Assembly (NCBI GenBank): GCA_028866895.1
Contig: JAGWHF010000003.1
Coordinates: 141,989 to 205,988 of the forward strand
Source of the DNA: Nitrososphaerota archaeon
Lineage (GTDB): Archaea > Thermoproteota > Nitrososphaeria > Nitrososphaerales > Nitrosopumilaceae
Direction of reading: 5' to 3'
DNA: 64,000 bases
The notes beneath the pieces are model-generated. The model saw only the letters and a program-made list of their open reading frames with translations. It searched no databases and was not told the origin of the DNA. This document shows, piece by piece, positions 17,935 through 25,387 of the stretch. The position numbers and the translations under genes are program-made. Within the stretch, counting starts at the first letter, position 1; each line of letters begins with the position of its first letter.

Positions 17935-18532
17935 GTCTTTACCACCAAAAAATGAACTATGATCTCCATAGATGTAATCTTTCTAATGTAACGATATACA
18001 TTAAGTATTGTACCGGATACATTCTACTTAAGTCTGGCGTATGTACTGTACCATTACATACTAGTGCAAATAACTTTAATGCTGATAATTCATAGGGATC
18101 GGTTTTATCTGATTGACTATGTAGATTATGGTTCAATGGTATCACCACATTGCTACCAACATACAGATAAGTTTTGATTAGATTTGGATGAAAGCAAAAC
18201 CTAAAAGCAACCACTGAAATCACGCACAGATTACCTCCAAACTTTTTCAAACCAGAAAGTAGTTCTCCACCTACCATACATATCAAATTTTGTCCAAACG
18301 ACCTGTACCGTTTTGATAAAATCATAAATATACTGTACATCAGGCCAACCTGCGAACTTTGCAACAGTTAAGTTTTATTGAAATCTAGATTTCACTTATC
18401 ATTTTATTAATCAGATAGTGACAAGTAACAGTTTTGGTAAATTCAGATTATCGATGGCACCACAGAACTTCTTGTTGGTAGGAGCGGTCAGACGGGAATG
18501 ACTTTAATCAACTTCGATGTAGAGAGCTGGGG
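17935..18532. other. About 600 bases without a supported gene
   Basis: A-T-rich sequence downstream of attL in the element. A 135-codon leftward frame (17957-18364) exists but lacks domain logic and has an odd, cysteine-rich composition. I see no RNA gene or strong repeat here. Confidence 0.4.
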
Positions 18533-18625
18533 TTACAGACTAGCTTCTGCCTCAAGCTCAGGGTAGATCTCGCTGTCTATTCTAAAGGAATACGAGATTG
18601 TCTTTTTGTTTTGGCTTGCAAGCAC
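18533..18625 (-). pseudogene. Remnant of a ribbon-helix-helix gene
   Basis: From GTG 18625 to the stop at 18533, 30 residues can be read (VLASQNKKTISYSFRID, then SEIYPELEAEASL). The TISYSFRIDSEIYPELEAEA part aligns with TVHYSFRIKEAILSELEKER at the N-terminus of the neighbouring 178-residue protein. The frame stops in the first helix, so the second helix and the C-terminal domain are lost. Read as a decayed paralogue. Confidence 0.5.
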
Positions 18626-18773
18626 GAATTTGTTACACCGTACAATCTACCGGACATTTTCCTATTTAAGAGATCCGTATGATTATTCTGTAACATACAA
18701 GGAGATTATAGGGGGGAATTTCCCGTAAATAGTTACCAACAATTTATCAACTATTGTACAAAAAATTCAAGCG

Positions 18774-18923
18774 TTGCCCAGAGGAGAGTATAGCACGCTT
18801 ACACTGCGAAACGAGACATATGATAGAATTATTGCGGCAATTCACAAGGCAAAGAAGAAGAACAGTAGAATGTACGCAAGTGAGTTTGTTGAGATGCTCC
18901 TTGATTTGTACGAGGATAAATAA
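18774..18923 (+). CDS. Small ribbon-helix-helix-like protein (49 aa)
   Basis: From TTG 18774, 49 residues read PRGEYSTLTLRNETYDRII, then AAIHKAKKKNSRMYASEFVEMLLDLYEDK. The strand YSTLTLRNE, helix YDRIIAAIHKAKKK and helix YASEFVEMLLDLYED fit an Arc/MetJ-type ribbon-helix-helix dimer. The frame is open upstream only to 18729. Start choice is uncertain because other in-frame starts are absent. It is typical of small plasmid regulators; the target is unknown. Confidence 0.5.
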   Translation: MPRGEYSTLTLRNETYDRIIAAIHKAKKKNSRMYASEFVEMLLDLYEDK

Positions 18924-19151
18924 GACAAGTCCGGGTTTTGGTAGAAGAGAAGGGGGTTGATTTCTCTTATCCCGGACTGGATATTATTTCGAGCAGTACT
19001 ATAAAAATATGGATATGTTTTCCAATCTTTGCAGATTGGATTATACGTCATAGAATATGAGCATAAAAGAGAGCGATCAGTCCCTTAATACCCCAAATGT
19101 CCTTGATTTTGTCCGGTACTCATAAATATCTGCATTTCTAAAAAATCACCC

Positions 19152-19487
19152 ATGCACAGTCAAGCGGCCAGACAGAAGCAGGTACATCTCTTTGATAACA
19201 TAAAACTTGACCTCCAAAGAGAACTACCGCAATTGCTGTATGACATTTATGAAATGTCAAAGAGGAACAGCTGTCTTGTAGATGTAGAGCTTAATGCAAT
19301 ATCATTGTACCAAGAGCAAGGCTCCAGACTCAAAGTAATAAAGATAGCAATAGGAAGAAACAAGCATGTAGAGAGGGTAACTAAGATGGTCTTTGAAAAA
19401 CCAAGAGTAGAACCTGTAGAACGGTACATCATGATAGGCATTGACGGTACCACTCCAATATGGAAACCTGATGATATAAAGTCCTAG
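19152..19487 (+). CDS. Hypothetical protein (111 aa)
   Basis: The sequence alternates amphipathic strands and helices (LFDNIKLDLQRELPQLLYDIYEMS; SCLVDVELNAISLYQEQGSRLKVIKIAIG; ERYIMIGIDGTTPIWKPDD). The pattern resembles a compact alpha/beta domain; I recognise no family. It converges on the TBP gene with a four-base overlap. Its composition is protein-like on this strand and not on the other. Confidence 0.5.
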   Translation: MHSQAARQKQVHLFDNIKLDLQRELPQLLYDIYEMSKRNSCLVDVELNAISLYQEQGSRLKVIKIAIGRNKHVERVTKMVFEKPRVEPVERYIMIGIDGTTPIWKPDDIKS

Positions 19488-20041
19488 TTTGCTATCAGCC
19501 TTTTCTCTTGTAACATGATACCAAGGTTATGCACGGCTCTATAGACCTCGGATTCCTTTTTTGTACCTGCACATACAAGTTTTCCCGACGCAAAGAGAAG
19601 CATCACTGCCTTTGGGTCCATCATCCTGTGAATCAGTCCCGGAAACTGTTCGGGCTCGTACATTGACCTTGGCATGGCCCGTGCTGCAGGCTCTAGATGT
19701 ATCTTACTTCCAAGATTCACAGATGCTACAATGTTCTGTACAGTAATCTCAGGTTCGTTGCTAATCTTGATGCCGCCCTTTCTGAGATTATCCACCACTG
19801 TCTTTACCGCAAGAATTGACTGCTTTTCAGACTTGGCACCCGTACAGACAAACTTGCCTGAGCTGAAGACAAGCGTCGCAGTCTTGGGAGAGCCCAACCT
19901 AAATACCAGACCTGGAAACTTTTCCGGGTGGTATTCAGTATCAGGAAAGCGTCGTGTTATTTCCATAAGGTTTATCCTCTGGTCTACCGATGCAGAGGCG
20001 ACAACGTTTTCTATAGATACAAAAGGTTTTGGCAGCGACAT
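19484..20041 (-). CDS. tbp: TATA-box-binding protein (TBP)
   Basis: 185 residues made of two TBP repeats of about 90 residues: VSIENVVASASVDQRINLMEI...PGLVFRLGSPKTATLVFSSGKFVCTGAKS, and VQNIVASVNLGSKIHLEPAA...PGLIHRMMDPKAVMLLFASGKLVCAGTK. This is full length for archaeal TBP, with the DNA-binding saddle residues intact. A strong TATA box (20062-20072) lies 26 bases upstream of ATG 20041, so the mRNA is probably leaderless. It lies inside the predicted integrated element, so it is either an extra TBP or evidence against the left boundary. Confidence 0.95.
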   Translation of the reverse strand: MSLPKPFVSIENVVASASVDQRINLMEITRRFPDTEYHPEKFPGLVFRLGSPKTATLVFSSGKFVCTGAKSEKQSILAVKTVVDNLRKGGIKISNEPEITVQNIVASVNLGSKIHLEPAARAMPRSMYEPEQFPGLIHRMMDPKAVMLLFASGKLVCAGTKKESEVYRAVHNLGIMLQEKRLIAN

Positions 20042-20061
20042 GTCCGGTAACTTGTACGGTG

Positions 20062-20072
20062 TTTTATATAAA
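20062..20072 (-). promoter_or_regulatory. TATA box of the TBP gene
   Basis: On the minus strand this reads TTTATATAAAA, centred 26 bases from the ATG at 20041. It implies transcription starting at or next to the start codon. Confidence 0.7.
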
Positions 20073-20430
20073 TAGTGATATCACAAACAACCAGATGGTA
20101 TACGATCATCTACAGATTTAGAATGTCGATCAGAAAACTATTAGTATCTTTTTTTGTAAGCTTGTTGATATTATATCTAGAACGAGAGAGTAAACTGCAT
20201 TTGATGGGCAAGCCCATCATGGTGGAAATTTATTCTCCTGGAAGGGGATCAAATGAAACATGCGTTAATTTTTTAAGATTGACGCATTGAAATTTTTTGT
20301 TGGTATTTTTAAATCCATCAAAATTTTATCCTATAATAAAAGAAAGATGGAAGAAGGCAATAAGGATAGATAATGAAGGAACTGTTCGGATCATGGGACA
20401 TAATTCTTTATGTTTTGGGTCGGGACATAT
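20073..20430. other. About 360 bases with no supported gene
   Basis: A 71-codon rightward frame (20075-20290) overlaps the TBP promoter and is probably chance. The rest is A-T-rich with no clear repeat or RNA gene. Confidence 0.4.
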
Positions 20431-21006
20431 CTAATTCCTACGCTCAAAAATCTCTATGAAGTTATTGATCTTATCTAGGTGGCTTTTCATCAAGGTCAAA
20501 GGATCTTGTGTTTCAAGAATTGTTTGAAAGTCTAATTTACTTTGTTGATCTAATTCTGAAAGCGGATATTTATCGAATAACGAACCATCTTCATGATTTC
20601 CATTTAATGCAATTCTGAATCCATCCTCAGTAAGTAAATACCCACTACCTTCCTCTAATGGAATATACCAAACAAAGTCTCTTTGAAATCTACGTAAAAT
20701 CACTTTCCCATTATTATCAACCTGTCTTTCAAAAATATGAGGTGATATTGTATGAACAATAAGATTTCGTAATGTTTTGAAATATCTAGCGAGTGAGTCC
20801 TGTTCTAATGTGCTTGATTTAGTTTTCCAGTCATTTAAGAAATCTATGATGTTTTGACTTTGTATATGATTGATTGATCTACTACCATTCAAATAGAATC
20901 TCTTATCTCTTATGATGTCCGATCTCTCACTAATTTTCATTCTTGGGGTAAGCATTTCAAGAAAATCGTTTATGACATAATCAGAGATTGAGTTACAAAC
21001 TACCAA
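20431..21006 (-). CDS. Hypothetical protein, probably 5'-truncated by the adjacent transposase unit
   Basis: 191 residues from TTG 21006, mostly helical and charged (DYVINDFLEMLTPRMKISERSDIIRD; ARYFKTLRNLIVHTISPHIF; KSHLDKINNFIEIFERR). The same frame stays open upstream to about 21119 and reads like protein (SSRQRFSLANEWFEKIKEI and on to EYFLVV). It stops only where the transposase gene begins, with no good start codon. I infer that the true N-terminus was removed by insertion. The LRNLIVH phrase resembles HEPN-like alpha-helical proteins, but the RxxxxH motif is not convincing. Confidence 0.5.
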   Translation of the reverse strand: MVVCNSISDYVINDFLEMLTPRMKISERSDIIRDKRFYLNGSRSINHIQSQNIIDFLNDWKTKSSTLEQDSLARYFKTLRNLIVHTISPHIFERQVDNNGKVILRRFQRDFVWYIPLEEGSGYLLTEDGFRIALNGNHEDGSLFDKYPLSELDQQSKLDFQTILETQDPLTLMKSHLDKINNFIEIFERRN

Positions 21007-21122
21007 AAAATATTCAACATAAGATTCTATTATATCGTCATTAATCCAGTAAATCTCTTTAATTTTCTCAAACCATTCATTTGCAAGTGAAAATCTTTGT
21101 CTACTACTAGTACACTTAATGT

Positions 21123-22253
21123 TTATCCACCTTTACTCGCGTTTTGTATCAATGTTTTCCATTTATCATTTCCGTTAATTTGTATTCCACATGCTTCACT
21201 AGGTGTCTTACCTGCTAGTCCTTCATGTGGTCTAATGTAGTTATGAAATATCTGATAACCGTTGATTAGTGGGGAATCTTCTTTTTTCAGTCCTCTTACT
21301 ACTTTTTCTCTATCTCTAAACTCACCATTGAGCCTTTCCATCTTGTTATTGTTCATATCACCTTGAAGTCTGATATGCTTAATGTGAACGGTTCTAGGAT
21401 TCTTTTGTACGAAAAATTCCTTCCTAAATGCTTCATCATAGGAAGGTAGTCCGTCAGTTATCATAACTTTAGGGCTTGTTTTTGTTACTTGTTTTGCTTC
21501 CCTGAATAGACCGCTAGCGTCATGACCTTCCTTCTTGTCTGATACTTCCTTTGCTATCCAGTAGCGTGTTTCATCATCCATAAGAGCAAACAAGTACTTC
21601 TTGTCGCCTTTTACTTTAACCCATACTTCATCAGCTCTCCAAGTATCTCCTACCTGTGGAGTTATGTTTTCAAGATATTTTTCCATCAATCCAGTGTATT
21701 TCTTAATCCAACCATAGACTGTACTATGTGCTACATTGACACCTTGTAATTTTAAGAACTGTGTTACTTTTCTTAACGATTCTCCTGTGAAATAGAGTTG
21801 CATGGCAGATGTTATCACTTTAGGATTGACTTTCATCTTTTCAAATCCAAGATTGAATGAAAATCTGTTCTTGCAATCCTTGCAAGTGTATCTTTGAAGA
21901 TCGTATTTCGTGTTGTGTCTGATTCCATGCTTTACTATATTGATTGATTGGCATCGTGGACACTTGTCATTAGCCTGTTGTTCTATTATCACTCGGTTCT
22001 TTTCTCGTACCTGTTGTCGTAGTTTTAGGCTAAACTCTACTGCGTGAATATGCTTGCAACATGTCTTTCTGAATTTATGATCGTCACAAGTACAGATCCA
22101 ACCGCTTTCAGTAGAGATTACATCGTATTCTCTCTTGGTTGTCTGTGATTTTACGTGGTAAGTGTAATCGTTAATCCTTAGAATCTGCTGATTGGGATTG
22201 AGGGCTATTTCCTTTCCTCTTTCTTCTCTGTTGCATTTGTTGTCTGATTTCAA
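21123..22253 (-). CDS. DDE transposase with SWIM and zinc-ribbon domains (IS6/IS240-like)
   Basis: 376 residues. The N-terminus has a SWIM-type zinc finger (CTCDDHKFRKTCCKHIHAV), then a zinc ribbon (CPRCQSINIVKHG...CKDCKNRF), a helix-turn-helix region (SLRKVTQFLKLQGVNVAHSTVYGWIKKY) and a DDE integrase core. Catalytic residues are the Asp in WRADEVW, the Asp in ITDGLPSY and the Glu in NNKMERLNGEFRDRE. All three are present and the frame is intact, so it may be active. I could not find terminal inverted repeats or target-site duplications. The gene interrupts a run of leftward genes. Confidence 0.85.
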   Translation of the reverse strand: MKSDNKCNREERGKEIALNPNQQILRINDYTYHVKSQTTKREYDVISTESGWICTCDDHKFRKTCCKHIHAVEFSLKLRQQVREKNRVIIEQQANDKCPRCQSINIVKHGIRHNTKYDLQRYTCKDCKNRFSFNLGFEKMKVNPKVITSAMQLYFTGESLRKVTQFLKLQGVNVAHSTVYGWIKKYTGLMEKYLENITPQVGDTWRADEVWVKVKGDKKYLFALMDDETRYWIAKEVSDKKEGHDASGLFREAKQVTKTSPKVMITDGLPSYDEAFRKEFFVQKNPRTVHIKHIRLQGDMNNNKMERLNGEFRDREKVVRGLKKEDSPLINGYQIFHNYIRPHEGLAGKTPSEACGIQINGNDKWKTLIQNASKGG

Positions 22254-22317
22254 TGGCTATCTATTGATATAATACATAGCGATATTATTAAATATATCGA
22301 TAGGTATCATTACATAT

Positions 22318-22458
22318 ATGGCAATGAAGCGTGTACTGGTTTCAATACCAGAAGAAATGGAAAGAGTGTTAGAGAAAGAACGTAAGGAAAGAATGTTAGA
22401 AACTATTCCCGAGGTGATTCGGGTGATTTTGAGTGAATATCTGAGGAAGAACGCTTAG
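22318..22458 (+). CDS. Small ribbon-helix-helix protein (46 aa), divergent from the transposase
   Basis: ATG 22318 opens a 46-codon frame: MAMKRVLVSIPEEMERVLEK, then ERKERMLETIPEVIRVILSEYLRKNA. It has one beta strand (KRVLVSIP), helix 1 and helix 2 ending in ILSEYLRK, a classic CopG/Arc-type layout. It is divergent from the transposase, with 64 bases between, and may repress it. The last 56 bases overlap the 3' end of the convergent membrane-protein gene, so one of the two 3' ends may have been created by insertion. Confidence 0.6.
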   Translation: MAMKRVLVSIPEEMERVLEKERKERMLETIPEVIRVILSEYLRKNA

Positions 22459-23233
22459 AGCAATTTTCTCTTGAATCTATCTTTTCTAATTGATAAATGT
22501 GATGTTCAATTCGATATTCCACCGCAAGACCTAATGGTACAGCAAAAACTATCACTAATGTTAATTCTGTGACAATATCATTATTGACGGTATTTTGTGC
22601 AATTTCTTTTTGAAGGTCTCTATTGGTTTCTGCTTGTAATTTTGGTAATGCTGAAGATACTGATAATGGAATAGGTTGATAGTATCCTTGATAAATATGA
22701 TTTCCTGAGAAAAATAGAAATAATGTATTTTGATCTCCTTCAAAAAAGGGTGTTATTGTGCCAACCGCTTCATAATTTCCATCACCTACATTTGTAATAT
22801 TATTTAATAATTGATTTCGACCAATCTTATTTGAGAAATTTTTAATGTCATTTACAAAATTATCTACATTTGACTGCGTTATAGAACTTGGATCATAAGA
22901 TAATGCTGTCATATTAACTCCTATCACTTCGCTAAAATAAGTTGAATTCAAAGTATTGGTAACTATTGCAGTATCATAATTGATTGTATTATTAACCATA
23001 AAATCATCATTTGTACTATAAACTGTATCTACGTGAATAGATGCAGAATCAATAACTTTTGCTGGAGAAATAATCATTTTGAAAATATGCAAAGGTTTTG
23101 GTATAGATGTGTTTATTTCTGTTGTATCGTTATTGATTTTTTCAAGATAATGAAAAAGTGTACCAATTATGCATACACTAAAAAACCCTATTGTTATCCA
23201 TGATAACCAATAAACAAATTTTTGATTTAGCAA
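22403..23233 (-). CDS. Membrane protein with two transmembrane segments, unknown function
   Basis: 276 residues. A hydrophobic helix lies at residues 9-30 (YWLSWITIGFFSVCIIGTLF). It is followed by a roughly 190-residue Asn/Thr-rich external part (many NxS/T sequons) and a second helix near 225-245 (ELTLVIVFAVPLGLAVEY). The last 20 residues (CSKRSSSDIHSKSPESPRE) are low-complexity and lie antisense to the small ribbon-helix-helix gene, so the natural C-terminus may differ. It follows a small two-helix membrane gene by four bases. I recognise no family. Confidence 0.5.
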   Translation of the reverse strand: MLNQKFVYWLSWITIGFFSVCIIGTLFHYLEKINNDTTEINTSIPKPLHIFKMIISPAKVIDSASIHVDTVYSTNDDFMVNNTINYDTAIVTNTLNSTYFSEVIGVNMTALSYDPSSITQSNVDNFVNDIKNFSNKIGRNQLLNNITNVGDGNYEAVGTITPFFEGDQNTLFLFFSGNHIYQGYYQPIPLSVSSALPKLQAETNRDLQKEIAQNTVNNDIVTELTLVIVFAVPLGLAVEYRIEHHIYQLEKIDSRENCSKRSSSDIHSKSPESPRE

Positions 23234-23237
23234 TAAG

Positions 23238-23441
23238 TCATGGTTTCATACAATAGCATAAAACCATGACTATTAGAATCGGACACGATAAAGCAATTCC
23301 TGCATAATATCCTCTATCTAGACCAAAAGCATATCTCAAACTCTCGTTTTGAAAGCCAAGATATGCAAAAATACCTGTGATTATCATTAAGCCTATAATG
23401 GTAAGAAAGATAGTGAGCACTATCTTTTCCTCTATGTTCAA
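23238..23441 (-). CDS. Small membrane protein (67 aa)
   Basis: Two hydrophobic helices (LTIFLTIIGLMIITGIFAYLG and YYAGIALSCPILIVMVLCYC) are joined by a polar loop. It is the first gene of a two-gene leftward unit with the 276-residue membrane protein (four-base gap). No function can be inferred. Confidence 0.5.
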   Translation of the reverse strand: MNIEEKIVLTIFLTIIGLMIITGIFAYLGFQNESLRYAFGLDRGYYAGIALSCPILIVMVLCYCMKP

Positions 23442-23602
23442 TCAGGACAAATGAATGAGGATATTTCATCTCCTTTAACATCAGTGTTCTGTTCTTTTGG
23501 AACATGTCCTTCCATGTCCCTACGGAAAACAGGTTTAACTGTGTCCCGTGAACGATACAGAACCATAATGAATCTGATGCTACATCGCTAGCTGGATTCA
23601 AT

Positions 23603-24034
23603 GTGAAATTTCCTTCAAATGTACCAACTGATTACAAGCTTCAATTTGGAGTGGTTGAAACGGCACCAGACAATGGAAAACATGTATTATTGTATTTTTC
23701 AAAAATTCCAATCACGGGTTCAATGAAAGTAAATGAGCTCTTTATTCAAAAGGGAATAACGGTATACTATAGAAAATGGGAATCAAAAGGAGCTGGTTTT
23801 GAATCTAATATTCGGGACTATCTTCGCGTTTTACAAAGAGATAAAGTTGAAGCCTCTGAGATTACAATAAATGGACATAAGGGAATATTTGGTAATCAAC
23901 TAGATAGATTGTTTCATGGATACGATATACATGATCCTTCTCAGGTTGAATTTGTAATGGATGAAACGCATGTAACACTACAGGGATATTTTGCAAAGGA
24001 GGAATTAATTTCAATAGCACAATCCATCAACTGA
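23603..24034 (+). CDS. DUF4367-like protein, probably missing its N-terminus
   Basis: 143 residues from GTG 23603. The sequence KFPSNVPTDYKLQFGVVETAP, then VNELFIQKGITVYYRKWES, then FHGYDIHDPSQVEFVMDETHVTLQGYFAKEELISIAQSI is like the extracytoplasmic DUF4367 type (phrases of the form GFxVxxPxxLPxGYxL). The in-frame codons just upstream (DATSLAGFNVKFPSN) complete that motif. They have no start codon before a stop at 23549, so a signal peptide and first domain appear to be lost or frameshifted. Confidence 0.5.
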   Translation: MKFPSNVPTDYKLQFGVVETAPDNGKHVLLYFSKIPITGSMKVNELFIQKGITVYYRKWESKGAGFESNIRDYLRVLQRDKVEASEITINGHKGIFGNQLDRLFHGYDIHDPSQVEFVMDETHVTLQGYFAKEELISIAQSIN

Positions 24035-24510
24035 AAAAGGGATTAGATTATTCAGAGAGTTTCAGAAATTCCAAGATACAGTAAAAGAGTTGAAAATTAG
24101 ATATTAGAGTGCAAGAGATGAGACGGTAGAAATAATAAAAAAGAAAAGAATTGAGAAGATGTAAAAGACAAAAATGTAAAAACGAACAATAAAAATTAGA
24201 ACCTAAAGCTAGAAAGCAAATATCAAAGAAATGTGAATTACGAAGTTCAAGAAAAAAGATAATCTGAAACTATATAGTTTTCAAGATAAGAGAAAACTGG
24301 AAAGAAAGAAGATGCTGCACAAGATGCAGAAAGAAAAAAGAAAAGAAAAAACAAAATACGTATAATATGGCGGTAAAGCGCATTTTTGGCAAAAACAAGG
24401 AAATCTTTAGGCATGAGTCATTCGTGATGATCAAATTTCCTTACTAGTTTTTGCCAGTTTCGTTGTGCAGCAGGTTTCAAACCTTTGTGCAGCATGTAAT
24501 CAAAGCCAAG
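24035..24510. other. Gene-free A-rich region with clustered repeats
   Basis: From 24035 to about 24380 the plus strand is strikingly purine-rich (many AAGAAAAG runs) with no credible gene. From 24313 onward it contains a decamer TTGTGCAGCA (inverted at 24313-24322, direct at 24463-24472 and 24485-24494), a palindrome AGGTTTCAAACCT (24472-24484) and a large inverted repeat (24388-24455). Next to an actin-like/AbrB gene set this is a candidate centromere-like site or origin. Confidence 0.5.
24388..24455. repeat. Composite inverted repeat
   Basis: GGCAAAAAC (24388-24396) and AAGGAAAT (24397-24404) recur inverted as ATTTCCTT (24435-24442) and GTTTTTGCC (24447-24455), separated by a 30-base centre. 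Seventeen of the arm bases pair perfectly, with a 4-base bulge on the right side. Confidence 0.7.
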
Positions 24511-24549
24511 AAAACCATATGGTTTTTAGTACCAAAACCCTATGGTTTT
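24511..24549. promoter_or_regulatory. Two near-identical palindromes upstream of an AbrB-fold gene (candidate operator)
   Basis: AAAACCATATGGTTTT (24511-24526) is a perfect 16-base palindrome. AAAACCCTATGGTTTT (24534-24549) is the same with one change. Their starts are 23 bases apart, roughly two helical turns. They end 34 bases before ATG 24584 of a SpoVT/AbrB-type DNA-binding protein, a typical position for autoregulation. Confidence 0.7.
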
Positions 24550-24583
24550 TCCATGCTTTTATGGATTGTATAATTGTAGTACC

Positions 24584-24880
24584 ATGACACAGAAAATCTA
24601 TGCAAGAAGTGTGATGAAGATGGGCCATGAGCCGCAGCACTCTCTTATGGTCACAATACCAAGAAAGATCTGCAAGATATTACAGATTGAGAAAGGAACG
24701 ATACTCTACTTCAAGCTTGAAGAGAATCGTTTTGTCGTATCAAAAGACAGAAAATTTCTTGAGTGCAGTCCAGAAGATATCCATGATGATACAGCCACAA
24801 TCGAATCTCTAAATCAGATAACAAAAGAAAAGAGGAATGTCATTATGGACGGGATATCTCTTGCTGACCTTCAGTACTAG
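24584..24880 (+). CDS. AbrB/SpoVT-type DNA-binding protein (98 aa)
   Basis: From ATG 24584 (MTQKIYARSVMKMG). Residues about 18-55 form a swapped-hairpin AbrB domain: HSLMVTIPRKICKILQIEKG, then TILYFKLEENRFVVSK. The C-terminal 45 residues are acidic and may be a partner-binding tail. An in-frame ATG at 24542 would lie within the second palindrome, so the later start is preferred. Twin palindromes just upstream suggest autoregulation. It converges on the actin-like gene with a 38-base overlap. In bacteria small AbrB proteins serve as antitoxins or plasmid regulators; no toxin is recognisable beside it. Confidence 0.7.
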   Translation: MTQKIYARSVMKMGHEPQHSLMVTIPRKICKILQIEKGTILYFKLEENRFVVSKDRKFLECSPEDIHDDTATIESLNQITKEKRNVIMDGISLADLQY

Positions 24881-25385
24881 GCGATATCATACTGCCAAGC
24901 TTGTACAATCCTGCAGCATTAGAGTACACTGGATCTTTTGCTATTCTAAGACTGTTTTGTACTTTTATCTGCAAAGATTCGCACAGCCCTTCTACAAGCG
25001 CTCCACCGCCTGACACATAGATGTCATATTCCTTGTTTAGCTTGGTCTGAAAGACTGCAAGCTTGTTGGCAAGGATTGTAGTAAGTGCGTCTATCCTTTT
25101 CTTATCTGCAGTATTTTTTTCATGTTCAAGATATGCAAGATCGTCGTACAGATAGTCACATGCTTGAGGAATCGATACACCAGTAACTGGCTTGAGGTCT
25201 TCAAAGAGGACAAGCTCCGTTGTTCCCTGTCCTATCGACAGTATGATTCCAGTCCTTGCATCTTCGGACAATAACGTGCCAATCGACTGCGGTATGACAA
25301 GCGCCTGTCTTGGCTTTAAGCTCCGCTCTACTAGTTTCTCAAGATACTGTTTCTGCTGCGCTGCACCGTATGGAAGTCCCATCAC
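24843..25385 (-). CDS. Actin-like ATPase (ParM/StbA type), C-terminal part after a frameshift
   Basis: About 180 residues from GTG 25385. It carries the phosphate-2 motif of the actin/Hsp70 superfamily (IILSIGQGTTELVLF) and the adenosine motif (IYVSGGGALVEGL). In front of them is IPQSIGTLLSEDA, which matches the connect-1 region. The same frame reads upstream through GSFVVVMGLPYG, a typical beta strand of these proteins, back to a stop at 25410. The N-terminal half lies in the adjoining frame (25388-25702), and together they make one actin-like fold of about 285 residues, close to archaeal ParM-like proteins. Confidence 0.7.
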   Translation of the reverse strand: MMGLPYGAAQQKQYLEKLVERSLKPRQALVIPQSIGTLLSEDARTGIILSIGQGTTELVLFEDLKPVTGVSIPQACDYLYDDLAYLEHEKNTADKKRIDALTTILANKLAVFQTKLNKEYDIYVSGGGALVEGLCESLQIKVQNSLRIAKDPVYSNAAGLYKLGSMISPSTEGQQEISRP

Positions 25386-25387
25386 AA

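Noticed and set aside
17957-18364. A 135-codon leftward frame
   Set aside because: Cysteine- and phenylalanine-rich composition with no domain logic, no promoter or overlap context, and lies in a decayed region; likely chance.
20075-20290. A 71-codon rightward frame beside TBP
   Set aside because: It starts at the TBP promoter region and has no protein-like pattern except one hydrophobic run.
21106-22320. Terminal inverted repeats of the transposase unit
   Set aside because: The best candidates (TAATG...) match over only a few bases, so ends and target duplications are not claimed.
23314-23601. A 95-codon leftward frame overlapping a small membrane gene
   Set aside because: It is antisense to the DUF4367-like signature upstream of 23603 and overlaps the better-supported 67-aa membrane gene in another frame.
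24035-24510. CRISPR array
   Set aside because: The repeats here are palindromic and irregularly spaced and do not form repeat-spacer units; no cas genes are present in the window.
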